From assembly GCA_009784005.1 (NCBI GenBank), contig WRCE01000016.1, forward strand, positions 1 to 40,553: a stretch of DNA of 40,553 bases. The letters run 5' to 3'. Shown one piece after another: positions 15,355 through 25,125 of this stretch (the first letter of the stretch is position 1; each line of letters begins with the position of its first letter). Position numbers and translations under genes: made by a program. Under the pieces are notes generated by a model. It saw only the letters and a program-made list of their open reading frames with translations. It did not search any database and had not been told where the DNA came from. The DNA comes from Candidatus Methanimicrococcus labiotermitis (GTDB taxonomy: Archaea; Halobacteriota; Methanosarcinia; Methanosarcinales; Methanosarcinaceae).

Positions 15355-17961
15355 TTATTCTGCATCGGGATTTTTGAAAGATTCCGACAGCAGTCGCGCT
15401 GTGACGGCAGCCGCTTGGCCGTGAGAAATACAGCCGTCTCCGGGCGGCAGGTTCTTATGCGTCAGTAAATCGATTCCGTTTTCTTTTAAAAGCGTCGCGA
15501 TCGCCGTGACAATGTAATCATTATTGGCAACGCCGCCGGAAATGCAAACCGCCGATATGCAGGTGCCGGTTAATGCGTCGGTTGATTCGCCGATTGATTC
15601 ACGAATTTCTTGAACATGTTTTAAAACCATACGGCCGATGCCGACGGAAAATGTATGAAGGAACATTGCCGCCAATTGATTGACTGAAAAACGGGACGAT
15701 TCCCCCGCCGAAACTTCCGAATACAGAGAATAAAGCAGGGCGCTCGTGTCTAAAACGTCGCGAACCGCGCCGTCATTTCCTTTTCCGTTCCCTTTCCCGT
15801 TCCCTTTCCCGTTCCCGTTTTCATTAATCTCTTTAAAAGACGGCGCCCATTTCTGTAAATCCGCCATTCTCGAGGCCTCTTCAAATTCCAAAAGCCCGCG
15901 ATAAGCGGCAGCTTCTAAAATCATGGCAGGTTCGCCGTCATAAGTCCGCTCGCGGCAAAGGCCGAGAAGCGCGGCGGCGGCGTCCAAAACACGGCCGGCG
16001 CTTGTCGAAACGGCAACATTGAAATTATTTTTGAGCTGAGAGAGAACAATTTTCTTTTCGGTCTCGCCGTGCGGGAAATGTAAATCAAGGCCGAACAATT
16101 GTTCTTCGGAAACGGAACCGTTTTCCAAATACGGATACAGCATACCAAAAACAAGACGGGACGGGAAACGCGTCGCAAGGTCGCCTCCCGCCATCGGTTG
16201 CGGCATCAGGGAAGACAGGCGCTCATAACATGTGTAAGCGCATCTCAAAATTTCGCCGCCCCATACGGTTCCGTCATCGCCTAAACCGACGCCGTCAAGA
16301 GCAATGCCGATGACCACGGCGCCAAGAGGCAAACCGTTATCCGCCATGACCGAGCAAATGTGAGCGTGATGATGCTGAATTCTGTGAAGCGGCAGCCGAG
16401 ACGGTTCACCGGCGACAGACGGTTCAACCGAGACGTATTCTTCCGCAAACTTCGTCGTGTTGAAGTCGGGGTGCATGTCGCAGGCTAAAACGGAAGGGGA
16501 AATGCCTGTCAGCGATTTTAACGTTTCAAAAGCTTCCGCGTGGTATGCCGCGGTTTTTTGATGTTTCGTGTTTCCGATGTACTGAGAAAGGTAGACGCTG
16601 CCGTTTTTTGCGAAAGAGACGGTATTGTTCATTTCGGCGCCGACGCCCGCGATGCTTGCCTGATGAGAAAACGGCAGCAATATCCTTTCGGGGACAAAAC
16701 CGCGGGAGCGGCGCAGGAAGACGGGCTCGTCGCGAACAAATCGAATAACCGTATCATCCGTTCTGTTTTGAATCAAACGGTTATGGAACAAGAAATAATC
16801 AGCAATCGTTGACAGCTTTTCAAAAGCGTCATCATTCTCAATCACCATGGGAAGACCGGGAAGGTTGGCGGATGTCATGACAACGGCATCCGTTTTCAAA
16901 TGTTCAAACAAAACGTAATGCGTTCCCGAATAGGGCAGCATCATTCCGATGTTGTGCAATTTCGGCGCAACGGACGGCGCCAACCCGTATGACTGAGATT
17001 TATTGCAAACGACAATCGGGCGGCGGACATTTTCAAGATACGAACGCTCTTTGCCGTCCTCGTCCCGAATTTGAGCATTCTGTTTCGCGGTTTCAATATC
17101 TCGTGCCATGACGGCAAACGGCTGCGCCGGCCGCCTGAGACGCTTTCGCAGCTCTGAGACGGCTTTTTCAGAAAAAGCGTCGCAAACCAAATGAAAACCG
17201 CCGTCTCCCTTTAACGCGGCAATAAAGCCGCCGTCAATCGCTTCAGCCGCGGCTTTCAGCGCGTCGTTGCCGGCTGACAGAACAAAACGTATTGAGGCGC
17301 CGCCGGAGACAACGCCGGAAACACTGCCGGAGACACCACCGGAGACACCACCGGAGACGCTGCCGGAAACAGCTGGTTTTTCAAGCGTATGAATCGGACC
17401 GCATTTCGGGCAGCAGACGGGCTGAGCGTGATAACGCCGGTTCTTGACATCAGCGTATTCACGTTCACAGTCGTCGCATAGCGGAAAATCATCCATAACC
17501 GTATTGTGCCGGTCATAAGGAAGGTTTTTGACAGTCGTATACCGCGGGCCGCAATTTGTGCAAACTGTAAAAGGATACAGATAGCGGCGATCATTTTTCG
17601 ACTTGATTTCTAACAGACAGTCCTGACAGATTGCCGTATCCGGCGGAAGAATGGAATCTCCCGATTCGCCTTTTGTACTTTTCAGGATTAAAAATTCGCC
17701 GCCGAAATCTTCATCGAAATCCCAATCCGAAATCTCCGATTCATCAATTCGAGAAAGCGGCGGGTTTTTTGTTCTTAAAATTGTTAAAAAACGATCTATG
17801 TTTTCCGGCGTTCCCGAAGCGGCGATTTGAACCACGTTTCCGGCATTAATAACGTGTCCCGAAATCCCGTTAGAAACTGCCGTCCGGTAAACAAAAGGAC
17901 GAAAGCCGACGCCTTGAACAACGCCTTTAATCAAAATCTTCTTTGAAATCGGGAAGGACAT
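15355..17961 (-). CDS. hypF: Carbamoyltransferase HypF ([NiFe]-hydrogenase maturation)
   Basis: HypF makes the thiocarbamate on HypE from carbamoyl phosphate and ATP, the source of the CN ligands of [NiFe]-hydrogenases. Domains in order are: acylphosphatase-like (GVVQGVGFRPFVYRTA), two zinc motifs (CQDC/CTNC and CDDC/CPKC), a YrdC-like domain (GFHLVCDA, VMTSANLPGLP), and a Kae1-like domain with HHHAHICSVMADNG and AGGDLATRF. I start at the ATG 17959-17961 (MSFPISKKILIKG); an upstream in-frame TTG adds nine residues. Two low-complexity insertions are present: a Gly-Gly-Val-Ser repeat near residues 197-227, between zinc and YrdC domains, and a Gly-Asn-Gly-Lys repeat near 710-727. Both keep the frame. 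The hydrogenase protease gene lies upstream on the same strand. Confidence 0.95.
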   Translation of the reverse strand: MSFPISKKILIKGVVQGVGFRPFVYRTAVSNGISGHVINAGNVVQIAASGTPENIDRFLTILRTKNPPLSRIDESEISDWDFDEDFGGEFLILKSTKGESGDSILPPDTAICQDCLLEIKSKNDRRYLYPFTVCTNCGPRYTTVKNLPYDRHNTVMDDFPLCDDCEREYADVKNRRYHAQPVCCPKCGPIHTLEKPAVSGSVSGGVSGGVSGSVSGVVSGGASIRFVLSAGNDALKAAAEAIDGGFIAALKGDGGFHLVCDAFSEKAVSELRKRLRRPAQPFAVMARDIETAKQNAQIRDEDGKERSYLENVRRPIVVCNKSQSYGLAPSVAPKLHNIGMMLPYSGTHYVLFEHLKTDAVVMTSANLPGLPMVIENDDAFEKLSTIADYFLFHNRLIQNRTDDTVIRFVRDEPVFLRRSRGFVPERILLPFSHQASIAGVGAEMNNTVSFAKNGSVYLSQYIGNTKHQKTAAYHAEAFETLKSLTGISPSVLACDMHPDFNTTKFAEEYVSVEPSVAGEPSRLPLHRIQHHHAHICSVMADNGLPLGAVVIGIALDGVGLGDDGTVWGGEILRCAYTCYERLSSLMPQPMAGGDLATRFPSRLVFGMLYPYLENGSVSEEQLFGLDLHFPHGETEKKIVLSQLKNNFNVAVSTSAGRVLDAAAALLGLCRERTYDGEPAMILEAAAYRGLLEFEEASRMADLQKWAPSFKEINENGNGKGNGKGNGKGNDGAVRDVLDTSALLYSLYSEVSAGESSRFSVNQLAAMFLHTFSVGIGRMVLKHVQEIRESIGESTDALTGTCISAVCISGGVANNDYIVTAIATLLKENGIDLLTHKNLPPGDGCISHGQAAAVTARLLSESFKNPDAE

Positions 17962-17974
17962 AGAAATCAATTCG

Positions 17975-18175
17975 TTTAATCGCTTCAATAATGCTTCATT
18001 AGCGCTTCAATAATGCTTCAATAACGCTTCAATAACGCTTCATTAGCGCTTCAATAACGCTTCATTAACGCTTCATTAACGCTTAATTCATTTACACTTT
18101 CAGATCAGTTTCAAATCAATTTCAGATCAGTTTCAAATCAATTTCAGATCAGTTTCAAATCTGTTTCAAATCTGC
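17975..18175. repeat. Two tandem arrays between the hydrogenase protease gene and hypF
   Basis: 17985-18085 holds units of cgcttcaataatgcttcatta type. 18092-18175 holds 22-bp units tttcaaatcaatttcagatcag. The second array overlaps the last codons and stop of the protease gene, so it appears to derive from that gene's 3' end. Confidence 0.85.
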
Positions 18176-18712
18176 TTCAATTTCCGCCAAAACAAATGAA
18201 ATCAGGCGGGGAATCGCGTCTTTGACGGCGGGACTCATGTCTTCCGTCAAATAAACGGTGTCTGGGATTTTTTGGATTTCAACGCCGAAAACGACAATTT
18301 CGGGAAGCCCTTGAACCTCTTTGGCGATTCCGAGGACAGTCGGGACGGAGACGTCGTGAGACGACATCATTTTGCCGACGCCTTCGCCCTCAAGCAAATC
18401 TTCGCCTTTGATTTTGAGAATGGCGCCGAGATTTTCGCTGCCCTTCAGCGCGTCAACAATGATAATTTTGTCAAAACCTTCCAAAAAACAAAGCATGTCC
18501 AAGCCGGAAACACCGGCGTCTATGATATCGGCTTCTTTTAAAAAAGGCAAAGCGGTTTTTGAATAGCCTTCAAAGAAGGGATCTGAGAGAGGCAGACCGC
18601 TTTCTAATTTTTCCTTCATTTCCGTCATTTTCATAACGGTATGAATGCCGACGCCGTCATCGCCCATCCAAAGATTGCCGCAGCCCATGATTCTGATTGT
18701 TTTTTTGGTCAT
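18155..18712 (-). CDS. Hydrogenase maturation protease (peptidase M52, HycI/VhtD-like)
   Basis: M52 proteases cleave the C-terminal peptide of the large subunit of [NiFe]-hydrogenases after nickel insertion. The fingerprint is complete: GCGNLWMGDDGVG (nickel-binding Asp) near residue 10, DIIDAGVSGLDML, IIIVDALKG, SSHDVSVP near residue 118 and FGVEIQKI near 140. The length of 185 residues is normal. I start at the ATG 18710-18712; the reading frame also has a TTG three codons upstream. It probably forms an operon with hypF. Which hydrogenase it serves (methanophenazine-reducing Vht/Vho or F420-reducing Frh) is not decided by the sequence. Confidence 0.9.
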   Translation of the reverse strand: MTKKTIRIMGCGNLWMGDDGVGIHTVMKMTEMKEKLESGLPLSDPFFEGYSKTALPFLKEADIIDAGVSGLDMLCFLEGFDKIIIVDALKGSENLGAILKIKGEDLLEGEGVGKMMSSHDVSVPTVLGIAKEVQGLPEIVVFGVEIQKIPDTVYLTEDMSPAVKDAIPRLISFVLAEIEADLKQI

Positions 18713-18895
18713 AGAAATCAAGTTAATCGTAAATAATGAAATATGTTTGGTAATTTCTTATAAAAATAAGGTATAAAAGAACTTCTAAAGAACTTCTGAA
18801 GAATTTTTGAAAAGAACTTTTGAAGAAATTTGCGGCTTTCGATTCACGCCGGCCGCATTTTTCCTCAAGCATTAACACATTGATGCGAACGCTTT

Positions 18896-21800
18896 TTATT
18901 CGTGCAGGTAGATTTTGCCGTTTGGCAGCTGAATCAGCTTGTCGTCGGAAAGAGCTTTGCCGATGACGGCCGTGACTCTCTCTTTCACCGGCGGGCGCAT
19001 GATTTTAAATCCGAAAACCTGAACAATGCGTTTCGCCAGCTGGTCCTGCGGCGTTGAATACTGCGTCTTCAAAACGTAAATCGCCGCCTGTAAGATTTCT
19101 TCATCGGAAATCCATTCGATATTCAGCAAATCGCCTTCTCTTTTTCTGACGATACAACCCTTTAATTTGGGCGGCCAGAGGAAATTGCCGCGGACGCGGA
19201 TATAATTGGATTTTTCGGCCGATGACACTTCGCGAATAATCATGTCGCGCATCGCCTTTGTCAAACGTTTGGTATCGCAATGCATTTTAATTTCCAAAAT
19301 CAAATGCTCTTTGTGGATCGGCCCTTCGTGACTGATGATTTCAACGATTTCGTGTTCCATCTTATGGCGCGGGATTTCCAGCAGATTCTCGGTAGACGGC
19401 AAATCAATGCCCGCGTAAGGCTTGAATTCGGGAACGCCGTCACGAATCAACGGCTCCACGTCAAACATCTGTTCATCGGTCATGTCGGCCGGCATTTTCT
19501 TAACATCGGAGAAGATATCGTCCTCCAAGTCATCGTCTCCCATGTCATCGTTTTCCAACTCATCTTCATCCGAGACCTTCTTACCCATATTGCCGTCATG
19601 AGCCGATCCGCTGTCTTCATCGGAGCCGGCGCCTTTAAACAATTTGTTTACGAACGACTTTGATTTTGAAGGCGCCCTTTCCTTTTTCGGGCGGTATTCT
19701 ATGACTTCTTCCGTAGGGTCAGTTTCAGAGGGGTCAGTTTTTGAGGGTTCGGTTTCCGCGGATTCGGTTTCCGTGGATTCGGTTCCTGTGGGTTCGGTTC
19801 CCGCGGGTTCAGTTTTCGCGGGCCTTGTTGTTTTTCCTGCCGGTTTTGCCTTCGTGATTTTTCCGGCCGGTTTCGGTTCAGTCACCGTTTCTTCTTTGGG
19901 CCGCCACATTTCTTCTTCGGGCTGTTCCTCATTTTCTTCGTTTCGTCGCCACGCTTCTTCTGAAAAGTCCGGTTCTTCTGAAAACTCCGTGTCGCCCGAG
20001 GCGGTTCCGCCTGCCAATGCCTCGGCTTCTCGCCGTTCTTTTTCAGCTTTTTCTTTTTTAATCCGGCAGCATTCGGCCTCTTTTTCTATGATGATTCTCA
20101 TCATTTGCTCGGCGTCTTTTTCGCCGGTAACGGTTACCGTTGCGTCTTCGTCATCGAATTCAAAGTTGACGGGCGCCTCTATTGTTTGAGCGGTTTCTTT
20201 GGCCTTCTCAATCGCGTCCAACAATCCCTTTTTCGATTTTTGCGGATTCAGGTACCAGTCGGTAGACCAGACACGGTAGAGCTGCCAGCCGAGTCCCGTC
20301 AGCACATCGCGTCTCAGGCGGTCGCGGTCGCGAGCGACTCTGGATTTGAAATATTGCGGGCCGTCGGTTTCAATGCCGATGATATAGTGGCCGGGTACCT
20401 TCTCATTGACGATCGCCATATCCATTTTATAGCCGGCGCATCCGATTTTCGGATGAACGATATAGCACTCTTCGCGCAGGAACGCGGCGACGGATTCTTC
20501 AAACGTGATTTCATCTGGCACATATTCCGGCGTTTTGCTGACGAATGTTTTGGATTCGGCGTATTCTAAAAATGATTTTAAAACGCGAAGACCCGCGGGG
20601 TCGTCATCGGTCACATTCAGGTCAGCGGCGCGGAAGTTTGAGAAAATGACACACTTTTCGCGGGCGCGCGTAAACAAGACGTTCAGGCGGCGCTCTCCGC
20701 CGTCGCGGTTAAGCGGGCCGAAGTTTTTGGAAAGCTTGCCGTTTTGGTCAAACCCGAAACCGATGCTGACGAAAATAACGTCTCTTTCGTCACCCTGAAT
20801 CGTTTCAATGTTTTTGACCATAAAGTTTTCACCTTTATCGTTGGCGAAAAACTTTTCAAAGCCTGGGCTGCTCTTGATAAGCGACTCAATTTCCTTTTGA
20901 ATCGCTTCCTGCTGCTTGACATTGAACGTTCCGACCATCAGCGTCTTTTCCGGGAACTGAATGAAATGACGCATGACTTCCTGCGCCACAATTCTGGCTT
21001 CTTCTTTGTTCACGCCGGTTTTGCCGCGCTCGTAAACGGAATCTTTGACAGGGCGGAACTGCAGCCCCATCTGCCGGTCTTCGTGACGAGGCGACGGATA
21101 AACGTAAAGATGGTTGCCGTAAAACTCATTGTTGGAAACCGCAATCAATGATTCGTGGCGGCTTCTGTAGTGCCAGCGCAGCGTCCTGTACGGGAAACTG
21201 CGTTTGCAAATGTTTAAGACGCTTTCCACATCCGAATAAAATGAGGCGTCTTCGTTGTATTCGTCGTCGCTTTCCAACAGATTTTCAAAGAAAGTTGTCG
21301 GCGGGAGCTGCTTTGAGTCGCCCATCACAACCGCTTGGCGGCCGCGAAGCAGAGCGCCGAGCGCGTCTTCCGGCCGGACCTGACTGGCCTCGTCAAATAT
21401 GACGACGTCAAAAGACATGTTCCGCGGTTCCAAATACTGCGCAATCGACAGTGAACTCATCATGAAACACGGTTTGATCCTCTGAATCAGCCCGCCCGCG
21501 TTGGACATCAGGCGGCGGATCGGCATATGCGCTTTCTTCTTGTTGAATTCGTTTAAGAGAATGCCGGCTTCGGATTCGCGGGAAGCGCCGATATAAATCT
21601 GCGGCATGCGTTTGTAAATTTCTATGTTGACACGGTCACGGTTCTTCACAATGACCTTGTTGTCCAAGTCTTCAAACTTGTGAATTTTGTTCTCATGCAC
21701 TTCTTTAATAAAAGTTGAGAGAACGCGCTTTTTCGTAAATTCGGCGCGCAGGACACCATCGGCGTAATTGCCTTTGAACGCCGGAATCAGATCCTCGGGA

Positions 21801-24658
21801 AGCACCTCATTTTCATTGATCAGCGGAACCATCGGAGCGGCAACCGTTTCCAAACATTTCTCGCGGTAGAGAAGGAACTGACTCCACAAAACAAGAGCGG
21901 GCAGTTCGTTTTTCCAGACATGGAGAATATTGTTCAGCTGCTTGGCGGACAAGGTGTCTCGGTAAACCTTTTCGGTGGCGGTGAGTTCGTACTTGCGCTT
22001 TTTAATTACTTGAACGGTGTCTTCAGGTTCATCAGGCTCTGATATTTCTGCCGAACCGGCAGAAGAAGCAGAAGCAGCGGCAGCGCCGGCAGGAGCAGAA
22101 GAAGAAGAAGTAGCAGAAGCAGCGCCGGCAGAAGAGGCAGTGGCAGAAGAAGCAGCAGGAGCAGTAGCGGCATGACTTGCACGACCGGCGGAAGCGGGAG
22201 GCACAGATTTCGGCGCCCCGTCTTCCGTTTTTATTTCTTTTACGCTCTTTTCGTTGAAGAAAAGGTCGGGGTCAGCGCCGATGCTGTTGGCAAGCCGAAT
22301 CAGAGAAACGGCCAGCTCATTCTTTTCCCGTTCGATGTTTTCGGCGGCGGCGGCCAATGCGCTGCCGTTTATTCCGTTCTCGATACAAGTGTATGTTTCT
22401 TCGGTTACGAAGCCGCCGCTTTCCAAGCCGTCGAAAAGGACGGCCCAGTCGTAGAACGCTTCTAAAATTTTCGGATCGTTACGGCCTTCTTCCCAGAGGG
22501 GGCCGAAGAGGGCAGCGGCCTTCAGGTTTGCGTTTTCAAACTCGCGGTCCAGGTTTTTGATATCCCGAACTTTCAAGACATCTTTTTTGATTTGAGCGTT
22601 GCTCTTCTCGGTTCTTTGGATGTAGCAATTCAAAATGCTTTCCTTGGCCTCTGTAAAGCTGCTGTCCATGAACTTAAAAAAGTTGCCGGATTTTTTCAAA
22701 TAAGTATCAATGTCTTCATCAAAGATTTTGGAGGTGAATATTTCTTCGACCTCTTCCTCCAGCTGCCGATATTTCTTCGCCTTTGTCATCAGCTCTTTTT
22801 GCGCGTTTCTTTCTTTGATGCTTTGGTTTTTCAAAACATTTCGGCTGATTTTCGGCGCGTTTTGGAGTACACCGATTTGGTTTGTGATTTTGTCCAGTTC
22901 ATTTAATGAGTCGGGCGCTTTTATTCCTGTTTCTTTGACAATGACATCCACGCTTTCACTGATTCTTTTTGCGCGGCTGAAGGAATCATCCAAAAACGTT
23001 TCAATTTCCAACAAATCGGGGGGCAGAATGATTCCGGGGCGCACATCGCGCCATGGGTTTTCTTTCACGCCGCCGATACCCGTCACCGCGTCGCCCATTT
23101 TTTCCAAAATAGAGACGGCTTCAGTCCATTGTTTTCGGTCCCATTTTTCGGGATTTTTGAATTCGGCGTGCGCCATTTTTCTTTTTTTGATTGCGAAGTC
23201 GTGGCGGACATCTTCGCGAATGCCGTAAATGTCATAAATCGTGTAACCAATCGGGCCGACTTGCTGACTGAGCGTTTTTGCGTATTCGTTCAGTTCGTAT
23301 TTGAGATTTTCAAGTTCCGCTAAATCCTGAGCGTAGTTTTTTTCAACGGGCTGCTGGCGCTTTAAAGTTCTCTCAAGCTCGTCTAAGACCGCTTTTTTCT
23401 GAGCTTTGTGACTGTGTATTTCCAAACACATGTCGCCGAGGCCAATCGTATCCAGCCTTTTCTTAACGACCTGAAGCGCCGCCATCTTTTCACTGACAAA
23501 CAAAACGCTTTTGCCCGTCATCAAAAGTTCGGCAATCAAATTGGTGATCGTTTGTGATTTTCCGGTACCGGGCGGCCCTTCGACCACGAGGTTCTTCCCG
23601 GCTTTGACATCTTCAATCACTGAAATCTGTGATGAGTCGGCATTAACAACGTGATACACTTCTTCGGTATTCAGTTTCAAGTCAACTTCGTTTTCTGAAA
23701 AACCGCCGTCGTATGACTCATCGGACGGGTTAAAAACGTGATTGATAAGCGGGTGCGTCTCAGGCCCGTGTCCCTGCGGCCACATTTTCGGGTCGAGGTC
23801 TTTGTACATGACGAATTTTTTAAAGTTGTAGAAATCAACGTTCGCGTCCCGCGTAACTTCCCAGTCTTTTTTGTCGGAAATCAGGTCTTCGACGGCTTTG
23901 ATGTAGAAGTCAACAGCGTTTTTATCGTCCGCGCCGGTAAATTCGGGCAGTTCCAAATCAAAGTCAATCAGCTTGGCTTTCAGCGTGATGGACGCGAAAA
24001 TATCATCGCCGGTCCATTTCACCGTGAATCTTCGCTTCGGCCCGACGCGTTTGAATTCAACGGGAATTAAAATAAGCGGCGCTTTGAAGAATTTTTTCGT
24101 GCCGTCCGTCCATTTTAAAAACCCGACGGCTAAATAGAGAATGGGATAACCCTGTTCTTCAAAAATAGAGATGGCTTGGTTGTTGGCGTGAAACAGCCGG
24201 TCTTCCAATTCATCCATATGATAAGGCGTATTCAGCATGACAGCCGAACTGTCCTCTTTCTTCTTCAGCAGCCCTTTCCAAAATCCGGATTCTTCCTCGT
24301 CGTCCGCGTCCGCGTTCCCTGTGTCTGCGTTTCCTGCGTCCGCATTCCCCGCGCTCGCATTCCCCGCGCCCGCGTTTGCCGTGCTCGCGTTTCCGACGCT
24401 CGTATCTTCCGTGTCCGCGTTTTCAGACTTTGCGCCCGCCGCGTTTTTTGCCGTTATTTTCTTAACGGCTTTCGGGTCGGCTTTAAAACGCATCGTTTTT
24501 TCTTGAACCACCAAAATATCGTAAATTTCAGAAATATTTTCATTTTGGATTTCGACTGTTCTTTTTTTAGAAGGAGAGTAATTTAAAAGATTATTATTCA
24601 GAGACAAATCCAATAATTTTTGTCTGAGCAATTCAAGTTCCAGTTTGACATCAACCAT
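18896..24658 (-). CDS. DUF4011 SF1 helicase with Vsr/MTES_1575-like nuclease and DUF3320 domains
   Basis: This is the largest gene of the window, 1920 residues. The N-terminal DUF4011 part (LELLRQKLLDLSLNNNLLNY) leads to a superfamily 1 helicase: Walker A GPPGTGKSQT near residue 365, Walker B region FDEASQVRPEDALGALLRG near 1089, then GDSKQLPP, RWHYRSRHESL and VLFTRAREKCVIFSN. A Vsr-like endonuclease domain follows near 1400-1480 (DMAIVN, IETDGPQYF, ARDRDRLRRDVL, LGWQLYRVWSTDW). DUF3320-type winged helices form the C-terminus. The same order occurs in the single-gene phage-defence protein Hhe and relatives, so defence is likely but not proven. Low-complexity inserts lie near residues 80-120, 820-860 (Ala/Ser) and 1586-1650 (Thr-Glu-Pro). 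The start ATG 24656-24658 follows GGCAGGT; an upstream TTG is less likely. Confidence 0.88.
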   Translation of the reverse strand: MVDVKLELELLRQKLLDLSLNNNLLNYSPSKKRTVEIQNENISEIYDILVVQEKTMRFKADPKAVKKITAKNAAGAKSENADTEDTSVGNASTANAGAGNASAGNADAGNADTGNADADDEEESGFWKGLLKKKEDSSAVMLNTPYHMDELEDRLFHANNQAISIFEEQGYPILYLAVGFLKWTDGTKKFFKAPLILIPVEFKRVGPKRRFTVKWTGDDIFASITLKAKLIDFDLELPEFTGADDKNAVDFYIKAVEDLISDKKDWEVTRDANVDFYNFKKFVMYKDLDPKMWPQGHGPETHPLINHVFNPSDESYDGGFSENEVDLKLNTEEVYHVVNADSSQISVIEDVKAGKNLVVEGPPGTGKSQTITNLIAELLMTGKSVLFVSEKMAALQVVKKRLDTIGLGDMCLEIHSHKAQKKAVLDELERTLKRQQPVEKNYAQDLAELENLKYELNEYAKTLSQQVGPIGYTIYDIYGIREDVRHDFAIKKRKMAHAEFKNPEKWDRKQWTEAVSILEKMGDAVTGIGGVKENPWRDVRPGIILPPDLLEIETFLDDSFSRAKRISESVDVIVKETGIKAPDSLNELDKITNQIGVLQNAPKISRNVLKNQSIKERNAQKELMTKAKKYRQLEEEVEEIFTSKIFDEDIDTYLKKSGNFFKFMDSSFTEAKESILNCYIQRTEKSNAQIKKDVLKVRDIKNLDREFENANLKAAALFGPLWEEGRNDPKILEAFYDWAVLFDGLESGGFVTEETYTCIENGINGSALAAAAENIEREKNELAVSLIRLANSIGADPDLFFNEKSVKEIKTEDGAPKSVPPASAGRASHAATAPAASSATASSAGAASATSSSSAPAGAAAASASSAGSAEISEPDEPEDTVQVIKKRKYELTATEKVYRDTLSAKQLNNILHVWKNELPALVLWSQFLLYREKCLETVAAPMVPLINENEVLPEDLIPAFKGNYADGVLRAEFTKKRVLSTFIKEVHENKIHKFEDLDNKVIVKNRDRVNIEIYKRMPQIYIGASRESEAGILLNEFNKKKAHMPIRRLMSNAGGLIQRIKPCFMMSSLSIAQYLEPRNMSFDVVIFDEASQVRPEDALGALLRGRQAVVMGDSKQLPPTTFFENLLESDDEYNEDASFYSDVESVLNICKRSFPYRTLRWHYRSRHESLIAVSNNEFYGNHLYVYPSPRHEDRQMGLQFRPVKDSVYERGKTGVNKEEARIVAQEVMRHFIQFPEKTLMVGTFNVKQQEAIQKEIESLIKSSPGFEKFFANDKGENFMVKNIETIQGDERDVIFVSIGFGFDQNGKLSKNFGPLNRDGGERRLNVLFTRAREKCVIFSNFRAADLNVTDDDPAGLRVLKSFLEYAESKTFVSKTPEYVPDEITFEESVAAFLREECYIVHPKIGCAGYKMDMAIVNEKVPGHYIIGIETDGPQYFKSRVARDRDRLRRDVLTGLGWQLYRVWSTDWYLNPQKSKKGLLDAIEKAKETAQTIEAPVNFEFDDEDATVTVTGEKDAEQMMRIIIEKEAECCRIKKEKAEKERREAEALAGGTASGDTEFSEEPDFSEEAWRRNEENEEQPEEEMWRPKEETVTEPKPAGKITKAKPAGKTTRPAKTEPAGTEPTGTESTETESAETEPSKTDPSETDPTEEVIEYRPKKERAPSKSKSFVNKLFKGAGSDEDSGSAHDGNMGKKVSDEDELENDDMGDDDLEDDIFSDVKKMPADMTDEQMFDVEPLIRDGVPEFKPYAGIDLPSTENLLEIPRHKMEHEIVEIISHEGPIHKEHLILEIKMHCDTKRLTKAMRDMIIREVSSAEKSNYIRVRGNFLWPPKLKGCIVRKREGDLLNIEWISDEEILQAAIYVLKTQYSTPQDQLAKRIVQVFGFKIMRPPVKERVTAVIGKALSDDKLIQLPNGKIYLHE

Positions 24659-25125
24659 GGATAATACCTGCCTGCCTGCCGGCAATAAAGTTCGTCCTAT
24701 TCGGATTAGTTAAAAGTAATTTCGTTAAAATCAATTGAAAGTCGGAAGAAGCATGTTCTGATTTTTCGCGTGGCTTATTGAAAAAAGACAACATGTATTA
24801 TTATTCTAAGAATAAATAAATAGAGGGATGCTTCTATATAAAGGTTTATTTACGCAGCGCACTGAAAACGGGGTTTGAAGCGTTTTGAAGTGCTTTGAAG
24901 TGCTTTGTTTTTCTTTGGTTATACGGCAAAAATGTATTCTGTAAGCTGTATTCGGTAAAATGTGTTCGGTAAAATGTGTCCGGTAAACTGTATTCGGCAT
25001 ACGATATTCAGTCATCGGCGTAGGGCAGAATAAATACTTTTTCTTTATACACAAAAAACAGATATTTTATACCAAGAAGCCTGAAAAGCGGTCATCCGAT
25101 AATTACAAATGGAGAAAAGGGAATC
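24659..25125. promoter_or_regulatory. Divergent gap between the helicase gene and the Ntn hydrolase gene
   Basis: 24860-25015 holds short degenerate repeats (gttttgaagtgctttgaagtg; gtattcggtaaaatgtgttcg). A TATA-like attttata at 25065-25072 lies about 55 bp before the plus-strand start at 25126, which has ATGGAGAAAAGGG as ribosome binding region. I see no gene here. Confidence 0.5.

Noticed and set aside
17962..17988. TTG start for hypF
   Set aside because: The ATG at 17959-17961 gives the usual N-terminus; the same TTGATTTCTATG context recurs before other genes, where ATG is also the better start.
20505..24586. Several plus-strand reading frames of 60-180 residues across the DUF4011 gene
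   Set aside because: They lie opposite a continuous conserved helicase gene and show no family features or ribosome binding sites.
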